DNA from: Urechidicola croceus
GTDB lineage: Bacteria; Bacteroidota; Bacteroidia; Flavobacteriales; Flavobacteriaceae
Direction: 5' to 3'
DNA length: 64,000 nt
Assembly (NCBI RefSeq): GCF_001761325.1
Contig: NZ_CP017478.1
Coordinates: 874,001-938,000, forward strand
Both the position numbers and the translations under genes were made by a program. Positions 26,062-35,159 of this stretch are shown here, piece by piece (positions within the stretch are counted from its first letter, which is position 1; each line of letters begins with the position of its first letter). The notes beneath the pieces are model-generated. The model did no database searches. It saw only the letters and a program-made list of their open reading frames with translations, and had not been told where the DNA came from.

Positions 26062-27249
26062 ATGACACTAGTAAAATCTAATAGAATCGAGTCTATTGAC
26101 TTGCTTCGGGGTGTGGTAATGGTAATAATGGCACTTGACCATGTAAGAGATTATTTTTATTATGAAGCCTTTTTTGGAGATCCAACTAATTTAGAAACTA
26201 CTACTCCAATTGTTTTTTTCACACGATTCATCACACATTATTGTGCACCTATTTTTGTATTTCTTGCTGGTACTTCAGCATATTTATATGGAAGTAAAAA
26301 AACAAAAAAAGAACTCTCTAAGTTTTTATTTACCAGAGGGATTTGGCTTATTTTTTTAGAAATAGTAGTCAATAATTTAATTTGGAAATTTGATCTAACA
26401 TATAGTAGAATCATTTTTCAAGTATTATGGGCAATTGGATTTAGCATGATAATTCTATCGTTATTAATATACTTAAACAAAAAAATTATTTTAGTTATTG
26501 GGTTTATTTTGATTGCTGGTCATAATCTCCTAGATGGCATTATACTGCAAGGTTCGAGTATTAAATCAATTATTTGGTATTTCTTGCATCAGCCTTTCAC
26601 TCCTATTTCACTTGGAAGTAATAAATCTATTTTAGTTTTTTATCCTGCTTTACCATGGATTGGTGTTATGGCTCTTGGTTATTGTTTTGGGCATTTTTAC
26701 AAACGAAACTTTGATGTAACAATAAGAAAAAAATGGTTACTTCGTTTAGGTCTTGGCGCTATAATAATGTTCTTTATAATCAGGGGAATAAATGTTTATG
26801 GTGATTTAGTTCCATGGTCAGTACAAGATACAACTACTAAAACAGTATTATCATTCTTTAAGGTAACAAAATATCCTCCTTCGTTGGCTTACCTTTTAAT
26901 TACACTAGGCCCAGCACTTTTATTTTTATACGCATTTGAAAAAACTAAAAATAAACTAACCGATTTCTTTTTAGTTTTTGGTCGTGTACCTTTTTTCTAT
27001 TACTTCTTACACGTATTTGTTATTCATGTTTTAGCCATAATTGGTCTTATAATATTTGGTGGAGATTGGAGAGATATGATAGTAACTCTTGAAGATTTTA
27101 GTACCAATACATTTGCAAATTATGGCTATCCGCTTTGGGTAGTATACCTAGTTTGGATTGGTGTTATAGTACTACTCTACCCTTTTTGTAAAAAATATAT
27201 GATTTACAAAGTAAACAATAAAGATAAATGGTGGCTGAGTTATTTATAA
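26062..27249 (+). CDS. DUF1624 (heparan-alpha-glucosaminide acetyltransferase-like) membrane protein
   Basis: 395 residues with about ten membrane helices. The diagnostic start is RIESIDLLRGVVMVIMALDHVRDYF, here only cited in part as SIDLLRG and ALDHVRDYF. FTRFITHYCAPIFVFLAGTSA follows. The family shares the catalytic His region of the lysosomal HGSNAT acyltransferase. It is thought to move acyl groups across the membrane onto sugars. The bacterial substrate is unknown. The closely following APC permease may be co-transcribed (22-base gap). Confidence 0.85.
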   Translation: MTLVKSNRIESIDLLRGVVMVIMALDHVRDYFYYEAFFGDPTNLETTTPIVFFTRFITHYCAPIFVFLAGTSAYLYGSKKTKKELSKFLFTRGIWLIFLEIVVNNLIWKFDLTYSRIIFQVLWAIGFSMIILSLLIYLNKKIILVIGFILIAGHNLLDGIILQGSSIKSIIWYFLHQPFTPISLGSNKSILVFYPALPWIGVMALGYCFGHFYKRNFDVTIRKKWLLRLGLGAIIMFFIIRGINVYGDLVPWSVQDTTTKTVLSFFKVTKYPPSLAYLLITLGPALLFLYAFEKTKNKLTDFFLVFGRVPFFYYFLHVFVIHVLAIIGLIIFGGDWRDMIVTLEDFSTNTFANYGYPLWVVYLVWIGVIVLLYPFCKKYMIYKVNNKDKWWLSYL

Positions 27250-27271
27250 CAACCTAATCAAATAAACAAAT

Positions 27272-28579
27272 ATGATGAAAAAAGAAAAAGGTTTAAAAAG
27301 AAGTATTGGAGTTTTAGGGTTATCAGCCAATATAATTAACATAATTATTGGTGCAGGTATTTTTGCATTGCCTGCCATTGTTGCAGCAGGTCTTGGATCG
27401 GCAAGTATTTTCGCTTATTTGTTTTGTGGTGTTTTAATTATTTTGGTCATGTTATGTTTTGCTGAAGTAGGAAGCAAGATTTCACATCCAGGTGGTACAT
27501 ATGCCTATATTGAAGAATCTTTTGGAAAATATGCAGGATTCATAATTGCCATCTTGTTTATAATTTCCATGATCTCTAGTGATGCCGCTATTGCTAATGC
27601 ATTGGTTGACATACTTGGTTCCTTCTTTCCTTTGTTTCAAATTAAATTTATAAAAATCCTATTTTTCTTAGTGCTATTTTTAACATTAGCTTTGATTAAT
27701 ATCAAAGGAATTAAAGAAGGTATTCTGTTTGTAAAAATAATTACGCTCATAAAAATAATACCTCTATTGGTTATTGTATTTGTTGGATTTTTTGACATTA
27801 ATATTAAAAATCTTTATATTGAATCTATTCCAACTTTAAAAGATTTGGGTGAAATTTCTCTAATACTTTTTTTCGCATTCCAAGGAGCAGAATCGGCTTT
27901 ATCCATAAATGGTGAAGTTAAAAACCCCCAAAAATCTATACCAAGAGCAATATTTATAAGTGTTTTTATTATACTAATTACTTACATCTTAATTCAGACA
28001 GTTGCACAAGGAGTATTAGGAAGTTCATTAGTAGCTTATCAAGAAAATCCTTTAGGAGAATTGGCAAACCAAATTTTTGGACCTATTGGTTTAACTTTAG
28101 TCACAATTGGTGCAGGCATTTCAATTTTTGGCGCTTTAAGCAGTTCATTATTAAGTACTCCCAGAATATTATATAGTGCTTCTATAGACAAAGTGATACC
28201 AATTAGCATAATCTCTAAAGTACATTCAAAATATTTAACTCCATATATTGCAATTGCTATTTATAGCTTTGTCGCATTTTTATTTGCAACTTTTGGAGGT
28301 TTCAAACAATTAGCAATTATCTCAAGTGGAGCCATATTAATTATCTATTTGGCTGTTTCTCTTGCGGTAATAAAGTTAAGAATAAAAGAAAAAAAGAATT
28401 CAAAACTCGAAACTTTTAGAATTCCTGGTGGTTATACGGTTCCTATCCTTTCAACAATAATTATTCTATATTTTCTTTCAAACTTGTCTAAGAATGAAAT
28501 GATTGTAACTGCAATATTCATTATTGTTCTAAGTCTTATTTATTTAATAATTAACATTTTTAAAAAGAAAAATATATGA
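27272..28579 (+). CDS. APC-family amino acid permease
   Basis: 435 residues with twelve hydrophobic segments. The TM1 signature GLSANIINIIIGAGIFALP (Gly-rich unwound helix) is typical of APC transporters. So are SHPGGTYAYIEESFGKYAGF after TM2 and FFAFQGAESALSINGEVKNP around TM6. The substrate, probably an amino acid, cannot be read from the sequence. Two Met codons open the ORF, and either 27272 or 27275 may be used. Confidence 0.9.
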   Translation: MMKKEKGLKRSIGVLGLSANIINIIIGAGIFALPAIVAAGLGSASIFAYLFCGVLIILVMLCFAEVGSKISHPGGTYAYIEESFGKYAGFIIAILFIISMISSDAAIANALVDILGSFFPLFQIKFIKILFFLVLFLTLALINIKGIKEGILFVKIITLIKIIPLLVIVFVGFFDINIKNLYIESIPTLKDLGEISLILFFAFQGAESALSINGEVKNPQKSIPRAIFISVFIILITYILIQTVAQGVLGSSLVAYQENPLGELANQIFGPIGLTLVTIGAGISIFGALSSSLLSTPRILYSASIDKVIPISIISKVHSKYLTPYIAIAIYSFVAFLFATFGGFKQLAIISSGAILIIYLAVSLAVIKLRIKEKKNSKLETFRIPGGYTVPILSTIIILYFLSNLSKNEMIVTAIFIIVLSLIYLIINIFKKKNI

Positions 28580-28684
28580 TCAAATACTTCATGAAAATCT
28601 GTAAAACTTTTTTATATGAAGATAAAATTAAGAAAAGTCTAGCACTTTATTAAAACAAATAGAAGATGAATAAAAACAACTATT

Positions 28685-30085
28685 ATGAAAAAAGTAATTT
28701 TAATACTCGTTATTTTCAGTGTTTTCTACGTAAAAGCACAAGATAAACCCTCTCCAATCTTATTTATTTATGATGCAAGTGGTTCGATGTGGGGAGAATT
28801 AGATGGTAAAACTAAAAAAGAAATTGCTTCAGAAGTTTTATCTACTACCGTTAGTAATTTACCAAACAATCAAAATATTGGACTTATTGCTTATGGCCAC
28901 AGAAAAAAAGGTGATTGTAGTGATGTAGAATATTTAGTAGACATAAATAACAATTCAAAAACAAAAATTAATTCAGTAGTAAAAGAAATCAATCCATTGG
29001 GTAGAACACCATTGGCATATTCAACAACACAAGCCATAAACTCTTTACGAGATTCAAATACCAAAGCCACCATAATTTTAATAACAGACGGAATAGAATC
29101 TTGTGATGGTAATATTTGCGATGTTGTTACAAAAGCAAAAGCCGAAGGCATAGATTTTAAATTACATATTGTTGGATTTGGATTGAAAGATGGAGAAACT
29201 GAGCAACTTAAATGTGCTGCAAATGCAGGAGATGGCAACTATTATGATGCGTCAGATGCCAGTGCTTTGAGTGAAGGGCTTGCCGAAGCAACATCACAAA
29301 CAATAGACGATGCTCCAGGAAATTTTAGCGTTTACACTGTAAAAAATGGTAAACCAGTTGATGCATTAGTTAAAGCTTACAAAGTCGGTACAAATGAAGA
29401 GGTAGATGGTAGGAGAACATATGGAGATACTGTGTTCTTATCACTACCACAAGGAAGATATGATTTTAAAGTAAGTGCTTTAGAAAATAGTAGAGTTGAA
29501 CCAATAACTGTAACTAATTTACAATCTTATAATGATAAAATATCACATCAAACTATTTCTTTTGACGGTGGAAAAATAAACCTAATAACACTAAATAATA
29601 ACGAAGGTTGGGACTGCACAAGTAAAGTAATTAACCAAGAAGGAAAAGTAGTTGGTGGAAGCAGAACGTATGGAAGACCAAAACTTATAGAAGTAAACCC
29701 TGGTGTTTATAATGTAGAAATTTCTGCTTTAGTAATGAAAGGTCTTCAAACAACATTCATATTTGAAAATGTTACAGTAAAATCTGGAGAAACAGTGGAC
29801 ATCTCACATAATTTTAAAACTGGTAAAGCTATTATTGGTATTAAAAGTGATGATGATGTACTACTAGATGCTCTTATAAGTATTTTAGATAAGAGTTATG
29901 GAAAAAATATAACTGGTGGAAGAAGTTACACATCACCAAGTAGTAATCCAAAAGAATTTATACTAAATCCTGGGATATATGAAGTTAATATAAAACCGGT
30001 ATTAAAAAAATATAATGGTAGATTTAAAACATTTACGATTGAAGTGAAACAAGGTGAAACAACTGAAAAAATGGTGAGATTTTAA
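28685..30085 (+). CDS. Secreted VWA-domain protein with three C-terminal beta repeats
   Basis: 466 residues. The signal peptide ends VKAQ (about residue 19). A von Willebrand A domain covers about 23-205 with the MIDAS DASGS motif, the Thr site in GRTPLAYS and the Asp in ITDGIES. It then carries three repeated modules of about 80-90 residues. Each has a G(G)RxTYG-type or GGRSYTSP element followed by LPQGRYDFKV, VNPGVYNVEI or LNPGIYEVNI. The repeats resemble PEGA-like carrier or surface modules. The role is unknown: metal-dependent adhesion at the cell surface or periplasm is an inference from the intact MIDAS. Confidence 0.85.
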   Translation: MKKVILILVIFSVFYVKAQDKPSPILFIYDASGSMWGELDGKTKKEIASEVLSTTVSNLPNNQNIGLIAYGHRKKGDCSDVEYLVDINNNSKTKINSVVKEINPLGRTPLAYSTTQAINSLRDSNTKATIILITDGIESCDGNICDVVTKAKAEGIDFKLHIVGFGLKDGETEQLKCAANAGDGNYYDASDASALSEGLAEATSQTIDDAPGNFSVYTVKNGKPVDALVKAYKVGTNEEVDGRRTYGDTVFLSLPQGRYDFKVSALENSRVEPITVTNLQSYNDKISHQTISFDGGKINLITLNNNEGWDCTSKVINQEGKVVGGSRTYGRPKLIEVNPGVYNVEISALVMKGLQTTFIFENVTVKSGETVDISHNFKTGKAIIGIKSDDDVLLDALISILDKSYGKNITGGRSYTSPSSNPKEFILNPGIYEVNIKPVLKKYNGRFKTFTIEVKQGETTEKMVRF

Positions 30086-30106
30086 CTAAAGAACAACAAC
30101 AAACCT

Positions 30107-30856
30107 ATGATAAAATTCTTTAGAAACATCCGGAAAAACCTTCTCAACGAAGGCAAAACTAGTAAATATTTTAAATATGCTATTGGTGAAATTGTACTTG
30201 TTGTGATTGGTATATTGATAGCATTGAGCATTAATAATTGGAATCAAAATAGAATTTCAAATAATGAAGAACAAACTATTTTAAAAAATATTCATAGTGA
30301 GTTTTTACAGAATAAAGAAGTAATAGATTCAACCTTTGAAGCATTAGATGAAGGTTTTAATTCATCAAAAATTATTATGTCTCTTTTTGGTGAAAAAAAT
30401 GAGATTATTAGCAATCACAATATTGATAGCCTCATATTCAACGCTTTAGAAACAGGTTCGTTTAGACCTTCAGAAAACACAATTTCAGACCTTTTACAAT
30501 CAGGCCGTTTACAATTATTACAAAATGAAAAATTAAAGCATTTAATATATCAATGGACACGAAGTATAAAAACTTCTGATGTTAGATTTGAAAGAGTAGA
30601 ACAAAAAATCGACAACGAATTAGTTCCATACCTATCTAAAAATTATGCACTAAAAGATATTGATATGTATGGAGAACTCGAATGGAAAAATAAGACACTT
30701 TTAAAAATTGATAAATATAAAATATTTAAAGATATAGAATTTGAAAATATATTAGATGATTATATGTATAGAACTCTAAGTTCAAAAAACGGGTTAAATG
30801 AACTAACAATAATTATAAATGATATTTTAAAAGAAACTGAAGCCAAAAATGACTAA
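30107..30856 (+). CDS. DUF6090-family membrane protein
   Basis: 249 residues. The typical opening is FFRNIRKNLLNEGKTSKYFKYAIGE, cited only in part as NLLNEGKTSKYFKYA. A single membrane helix IVLVVIGILIALSINNWN follows. The rest is a helical, coiled-coil-prone domain. The family is very common in Flavobacteriia and has no known function. It overlaps the following gene by 8 bases. Confidence 0.85.
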   Translation: MIKFFRNIRKNLLNEGKTSKYFKYAIGEIVLVVIGILIALSINNWNQNRISNNEEQTILKNIHSEFLQNKEVIDSTFEALDEGFNSSKIIMSLFGEKNEIISNHNIDSLIFNALETGSFRPSENTISDLLQSGRLQLLQNEKLKHLIYQWTRSIKTSDVRFERVEQKIDNELVPYLSKNYALKDIDMYGELEWKNKTLLKIDKYKIFKDIEFENILDDYMYRTLSSKNGLNELTIIINDILKETEAKND

Positions 30857-31424
30857 ACCCGAACTCTACTTCCCTACTGATATTGAATGGCGAAAATGGT
30901 TGCACCAAAATCATGAAACCCATATAGGTGTTTATTTAATTTTCTACAAAGTTGAAAGTGACAAGCCCAGTATGCGTTGGGAAGAAGCTGTAAAAGTGGC
31001 TTTATGCTATGGTTGGATAGATTCTACTGTAAAAAAACTTGACCACGAGCGTAGAAGACAAGCATTTACACCTAGAAAACCTAAAAGCATGTGGAGTAAA
31101 CTAAACAAAGCCCATATCAAACATTTAATTGAAAATAATTTAATGCATCAAAAAGGGCATGAAAGTATTAAAATTGCAAAACAAAATGGTTCTTGGGATG
31201 CTTTAAATGATGTTGACAATGAAGTGATTCCTCCAATGTTGCAAAAAGCATTTAACAGCAATCCTCTAGCGTATGAGAACTACAAGAACTTTGCACCATC
31301 GTATCGTAGAGGGTATTTATATTGGTTATATGCCGCAAAACGAGAAACTACAATACAAAAACGTATAAAAGAAATCATAAAACTTTGTAAAGCCAATAAA
31401 AAACAACGAGATGGCGATTGGTAA
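30849..31424 (+). CDS. YdeI/OmpD-associated family protein
   Basis: 191 residues. The N-terminal YdeI domain reads LYFPTDIEWRKWLHQNH, AVKVALCYGWIDST, RRRQAFTPRKPKSMWSKLN. A C-terminal helical region ends RETTIQKRIKEIIKLC. B. subtilis YdeI has been linked to antimicrobial peptide resistance, and most members are uncharacterised. No signal or membrane segment is seen. It starts inside the end of the DUF6090 gene and is probably co-transcribed. Confidence 0.88.
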   Translation: MTKPELYFPTDIEWRKWLHQNHETHIGVYLIFYKVESDKPSMRWEEAVKVALCYGWIDSTVKKLDHERRRQAFTPRKPKSMWSKLNKAHIKHLIENNLMHQKGHESIKIAKQNGSWDALNDVDNEVIPPMLQKAFNSNPLAYENYKNFAPSYRRGYLYWLYAAKRETTIQKRIKEIIKLCKANKKQRDGDW

Positions 31425-31550
31425 ATTTTATTTTTTGATTTTCCAAATATTGAATTAACTTAGGTGTGGTTATTTTTTATTATTACAAATAATCTCAATA
31501 TCAAAGTCAAAAATTTAATATTATTCTTCATTTTTAGTTATTTTTACTTA

Positions 31551-32183
31551 ATGAATTTTAATGAATTTTTAGAACATTCAAAAAGTATTGAGAAAGCATT
31601 TTTAGGAGGATTAGAATCTCAATTCAAATTAGCTCCAAAAATACGATTGAAATATTCTGAAGAAAAAATTAAATTAAACAACCCTAAAAAAGCGTCTGTA
31701 TTAGCACTATTTTATCCTGATTTACATCAAGAAACTAGATTTTTACTCACTTTAAGAGCAAGTTATAATGGAACTCATTCAGCCCAAGTAAGTTTTCCAG
31801 GAGGTAAAATCGAAAAGCTAGATCCTAATTTAATGCATACTGCAAAAAGAGAAACATTTGAAGAAGTTGGTGTTAAAATTGAAGATATTAAAATTTTAAA
31901 ACAATTAACTGATGCATATATACCACCAAGCAACTTTTTAGTAACACCTTTTATGGGTCAATTAAATTACACTCCAACATTTAATATCAATAATGAAGTT
32001 GAAAAAACTATTGAAGTAAAACTATCTGATTTATTGAATGATTCAAATGAAATTACCAAAAAAATAACGACTTCTTATATGTCAAATATTGAAGTTCCAT
32101 GCTTCAAATTTAACGACTATATAGTATGGGGTGCAACTGCAATGATGCTAAGTGAAATCAAAGATGTATTAAAATCACTTTAA
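31551..32183 (+). CDS. Nudix hydrolase, probable CoA pyrophosphatase
   Basis: 210 residues from ATG 31551. A longer reading from a GTG at 31464 would add a 29-residue hydrophobic tail and is unlikely. The UPF0035 CoA-recognition pattern LLTLRASYNGTHSAQVSFPGG runs directly into the Nudix box GGKIEKLD...RETFEEVGV (about residues 80-105). Enzymes with this pair of motifs cleave coenzyme A or oxidised CoA to phosphopantetheine and 3',5'-ADP. The length matches NudL-type proteins. Confidence 0.9.
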   Translation: MNFNEFLEHSKSIEKAFLGGLESQFKLAPKIRLKYSEEKIKLNNPKKASVLALFYPDLHQETRFLLTLRASYNGTHSAQVSFPGGKIEKLDPNLMHTAKRETFEEVGVKIEDIKILKQLTDAYIPPSNFLVTPFMGQLNYTPTFNINNEVEKTIEVKLSDLLNDSNEITKKITTSYMSNIEVPCFKFNDYIVWGATAMMLSEIKDVLKSL

Positions 32184-32206
32184 AAGATTAATATTTCGTA
32201 AATTTG
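32179..32206 (+). promoter_or_regulatory. Promoter of the PlsC-like gene
   Basis: TAAATTTG at 32199-32206 with TTT at 32179-32181 (17-base spacer), 23 bases before the start codon. The -33 box is imperfect. Confidence 0.6.
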
Positions 32207-32229
32207 CATCCGCTAATTAAGTAAATTAT

Positions 32230-33036
32230 ATGGTACTCTTTAAGAGAAATCCTTTTGGACACATTTTATTAATAAAAAAATGGATAATTCGAATTTTTGG
32301 AATTATATCACATGGCCGTTATAGAAGGTTTAACGATTTACAAATAGAAGGATCTGAAATAATTAGAGATTTACCTAAAACAAATGTACTATTTGTTTCT
32401 AATCATCAAACTTATTTTGCTGATGTTGCAGCAATGTTTCATGTTTTTAATGCGTCATTAAAAGGAAGGGTAGATTCTATCAAAAATATAGGATATATAT
32501 GGAATCCTAAATTAAACATATATTATATAGCTGCATCAGAAACGATGAAATCTGGTTTGTTACCAAAAATATTTGCTTATACAGGTTCAATATCCATACA
32601 AAGAACTTGGAGAAGCGCTGGAAAAGATGTTAATAGACAAGTAAAAATGTCGGATATTTCTAACATAGGAAAAGCTCTAGACGATGGTTGGGTTATTACT
32701 TTTCCTCAGGGTACAACAACGCCTTTCAAACCAATCCGTAGAGGGACAGCACATATTATTAAAACTTACAAACCAATAGTAATTCCTATTGTTATTGACG
32801 GTTTTAGACGTTCATTTGACAAAAAAGGACTTGCTATTAAAAAACGTGGTGTACTTCAGTCAATGGTAATAAAACCACCTTTAGAAATTGATTATGAAAA
32901 TGACTCTATTAAAGATATCATTACTCAAATAGAATATGCTATTGAGCAACATCCATCTTTCCTAAAGGTAACTCCTATTGAAGAATATCAAAAATATGAA
33001 GAAGAATTAAACAAAAAACGTAAGTTTTGGGGTTAA
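32230..33036 (+). CDS. 1-acyl-glycerol-3-phosphate acyltransferase-like (PlsC family)
   Basis: 268 residues of the LPLAT fold. The HX4D catalytic motif is SNHQTYFADV (about residues 57-66) and the acyl-acceptor phosphate site is FPQGTTTPF with RRGTAHI following. The family makes phosphatidic acid at the cytoplasmic membrane. The motif FPQGTT rather than FPEGTR departs from the classic form, and this variant may act on a different lipid acceptor. It converges on dps with a 2-base gap and no visible terminator. Confidence 0.85.
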   Translation: MVLFKRNPFGHILLIKKWIIRIFGIISHGRYRRFNDLQIEGSEIIRDLPKTNVLFVSNHQTYFADVAAMFHVFNASLKGRVDSIKNIGYIWNPKLNIYYIAASETMKSGLLPKIFAYTGSISIQRTWRSAGKDVNRQVKMSDISNIGKALDDGWVITFPQGTTTPFKPIRRGTAHIIKTYKPIVIPIVIDGFRRSFDKKGLAIKKRGVLQSMVIKPPLEIDYENDSIKDIITQIEYAIEQHPSFLKVTPIEEYQKYEEELNKKRKFWG

Positions 33037-33038
33037 GT

Positions 33039-33512
33039 TTATCCTAACCATGCATTCATCATCCAAACTGTTTTTTCTTGTTCTGATATAAAGTCACTCA
33101 TCATAGAATTTGTTCCTTCATCATTCACATCAGCAGCCTGATCAAGTATAACACGTTCAATTTTCAATAATTCTGATAACGAGTCAACAATTACTTGAAC
33201 AGCTTCAACATCGTTGGAAATATTTTTTGCCACAGGAACTTTAGATAATTTAGAGTAATCCTCAAAAGTGTGAAGTGGTGTTCCTTGAAGTGTTAAAATT
33301 CGTTCTGCAATTAAATCAACTTTCATTTGTGAGTCTGTATACAATTCTTCAAACTTTACATGTAATTCAAAAAAATTTTTTCCTTTTATATTCCAATGCA
33401 AACCCCTAAGGTTTTGATAATACACTTGAAAATTAGCTAATAAATTATTTAAATCACCTACCAATTCATTTGTTGCAGTCTTGTTTAAACCTCCTAATAT
33501 TGTTTTTTTCAT
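33039..33512 (-). CDS. dps: Dps-family ferritin-like DNA-binding/iron-storage protein
   Basis: 157 residues. The intersubunit ferroxidase ligands are seen in GLHWNIKGKNFFELHVKFEELY: His, His and Asp/Glu positions of the Dps class (only short pieces are quoted). The helix QMKVDLIAERILTLQG and the later C-terminal ISEQEKTVWMMNAWLG are typical. Twelve subunits form a shell that oxidises iron with hydrogen peroxide. It is divergent from oxyR, with a promoter resembling that of katG, so peroxide induction is likely. Confidence 0.93.
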   Translation of the reverse strand: MKKTILGGLNKTATNELVGDLNNLLANFQVYYQNLRGLHWNIKGKNFFELHVKFEELYTDSQMKVDLIAERILTLQGTPLHTFEDYSKLSKVPVAKNISNDVEAVQVIVDSLSELLKIERVILDQAADVNDEGTNSMMSDFISEQEKTVWMMNAWLG

Positions 33513-33544
33513 TTGTTCTAATCTATTTAAATTAATTTCTACTA

Positions 33545-33571
33545 CAAATTTAGTGGTTATTTAACGCCCAA
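33545..33571 (-). promoter_or_regulatory. dps promoter, sharing a layout with the katG promoter
   Basis: Minus strand TTGG...ACTAAATTTG with TTG at 33569-33571 and TAAATTTG at 33545-33552 (16-base spacer). The katG promoter has TTGG and ACTAAATTTG at the same distance. An ATAG-containing AT-rich block lies just upstream in both directions toward oxyR. Confidence 0.6.
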
Positions 33572-33622
33572 TACTATAATTATAATTGATTAATTTAATA
33601 TCTTTATCGTCAAAAACTATAA

Positions 33623-34573
33623 ATGACTATAACTCAATTAAAATATGTACTTGCAGTTGCCGAATATCAAAACTTCACTGTTGCATCCGAACACTGTTTT
33701 GTTACGCAACCAACTTTAAGTATGCAAATACAAAAACTTGAAGATGAACTTGATATACAGATATTTAATAGAAATAAAAAACCTATTCAACTAACAGAAA
33801 TTGGACTAAAAATTGTTGAGCAAGCCAAAACTATTGTTGATGAAAGTAATAGGATAAGTGATATTGTACATCAACAAAAAGGGTTTATTGGTGGTGAGTT
33901 TAAAATAGGGATTATTCCTACGGTAATGCCTACACTTTTACCTATGTTTTTAAAGGTGTTTATTAAAAAATTTCCGAAGGTAAATTTAATTATTGAAGAG
34001 TTAACAACAGAAGATATTATCAAAAAACTATCTGATGGGCATATTGATGCTGCAATAGCTGCAACCCCACTAGAAAACGAAGCAATAAAAGAACGTGTCA
34101 TATATTATGAGCCTTTTGTTGGCTTTGTTCCAGAGAAACATCGTTTATTTCAAAACAAAAATATTGATCCTGAAGATTTAGAATTAAATGACCTTTTACT
34201 TTTAGAAGATGGGCATTGTTTTAAAGCCAGTGTTTTAAACTTGTGTAGTGCGTTTAAAAAAGATACAACAGCGCATTTTCATTTAGAAAGCGGTAGTTTT
34301 AGTACATTAATTAAGCTTTCTAAAGAAGGTTTAGGTATGACATTAATACCGTACTTGAATACTCTTGACTTAAATGAGTTTGACCAAAAACATTTACGTG
34401 AATTCAACGTACCTGCTCCTGCTAGAGAGGTTAGTTTAATTTATCACAAATCTCAATTAAAAATGCAATTAATTGAGGCACTCAAAAAAGTAATTGATGG
34501 TGTTGTACGCGGTGCTATTTCATTTAACGATGTTAAAATTATCAGTCCAATAAAGAATAAAAAAGGAGCCTAA
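33623..34573 (+). CDS. oxyR: OxyR hydrogen-peroxide-sensing LysR regulator
   Basis: 316 residues. An N-terminal LysR winged helix covers 1-60 (TQLKYVLAVAEYQNFTVASE, PTLSMQIQKLEDEL). An effector domain follows. The two redox cysteines are Cys199 and Cys208 in LLEDGHCFKASVLNLC, the same numbers as E. coli OxyR. The peroxide-driven disulfide is thus likely intact. It is divergent from dps, its usual target. Other peroxide genes in the window (katG, Prx, Tpx, Bcp) are plausible members of its regulon. Confidence 0.95.
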   Translation: MTITQLKYVLAVAEYQNFTVASEHCFVTQPTLSMQIQKLEDELDIQIFNRNKKPIQLTEIGLKIVEQAKTIVDESNRISDIVHQQKGFIGGEFKIGIIPTVMPTLLPMFLKVFIKKFPKVNLIIEELTTEDIIKKLSDGHIDAAIAATPLENEAIKERVIYYEPFVGFVPEKHRLFQNKNIDPEDLELNDLLLLEDGHCFKASVLNLCSAFKKDTTAHFHLESGSFSTLIKLSKEGLGMTLIPYLNTLDLNEFDQKHLREFNVPAPAREVSLIYHKSQLKMQLIEALKKVIDGVVRGAISFNDVKIISPIKNKKGA

Positions 34574-34586
34574 GGCTCCTTTTTTA
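34561..34586. terminator. Bidirectional terminator between oxyR and a small protein gene
   Basis: AAAAGGAGCC and GGCTCCTTTTTT arms with the oxyR stop codon TAA forming the loop. The convergent 65-residue gene ends at 34588. Confidence 0.92.
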
Positions 34587-34587
34587 T

Positions 34588-34785
34588 TTAATTTTTCATA
34601 ATGTTCATACAAACATTTAGTTCTGGTTTTTCAAGTGTAAACTCTCTTAGCCAAATTCTTAGTTCGTCGATTTCGTAAGGTAATAACCGAGTAACGGCTT
34701 TTTCTAATTCTTTGCAAAATAACTCCGTGTTAAAACTTACCTTTTTAAGCACAGTTTTAGTGTACTCGAAAATTGCTCTTGCCAT
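34588..34785 (-). CDS. Small conserved-looking protein, 65 residues
   Basis: It reads as a compact helical protein with conserved-looking RAIFEYTKTVLKKVSFN and LRIWLREFTLEKPEL. There is no signal or membrane segment. I recall similar short proteins in other flavobacteria but no function. An ATG start and a well-placed terminator support a real gene. Confidence 0.7.
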   Translation of the reverse strand: MARAIFEYTKTVLKKVSFNTELFCKELEKAVTRLLPYEIDELRIWLREFTLEKPELNVCMNIMKN

Positions 34786-34851
34786 AGAAGGTTAAAATTA
34801 TTAGGTTAACTATATTTAAACGAGAAAAATTAAACTTTAGTGTTTTAACAA

Positions 34852-35118
34852 CTATAAATTATTTACTTTTTCAAGTAAACCAGTCGCAACACTCTCTAAA
34901 TCTGCTTTTAAAGATTTAAAATGCGCTTTTTTATTCTCTACATCACTTGCATGTACACGATCAATTAAACTATCAAAACTACTAATAGCCTCATCTATAA
35001 TTGCTTGTGCCTTTGTAGTATCTGCAGAAGGATTTGATAATTCATAAAAATAACATTCTTCAATAACATCTCCTAAAACGTAATTAATATCTTTTTTTAA
35101 ATTTTTTATACTTGCCAT
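34852..35118 (-). CDS. Small helical protein, 88 residues
   Basis: All-helical and charged, cytoplasmic: IKNLKKDINYVLGDVIEEC, then ADTTKAQAIIDEAISSFDSL, then LESVATGLLEKV. I do not recognise a named family, though similar short proteins occur in flavobacteria. It has its own consensus -7 box (TAAATTTG on the minus strand) at 35140-35147, 22 bases before the start. Confidence 0.72.
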   Translation of the reverse strand: MASIKNLKKDINYVLGDVIEECYFYELSNPSADTTKAQAIIDEAISSFDSLIDRVHASDVENKKAHFKSLKADLESVATGLLEKVNNL

Positions 35119-35139
35119 AATTTACTTTTTTATATGATG

Positions 35140-35147
35140 CAAATTTA
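35140..35147 (-). promoter_or_regulatory. -7 box of the 88-residue protein gene
   Basis: TAAATTTG on the minus strand, exact consensus. No clear TTG at the -33 position. Confidence 0.5.
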
Positions 35148-35159
35148 CAGAATTTAATG

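Noticed and set aside
28685-31424. Conflict or defence island (VWA, DUF6090, YdeI)
   Set aside because: No nuclease, ATPase partner, toxin or mobile gene is present, and composition matches the neighbours.
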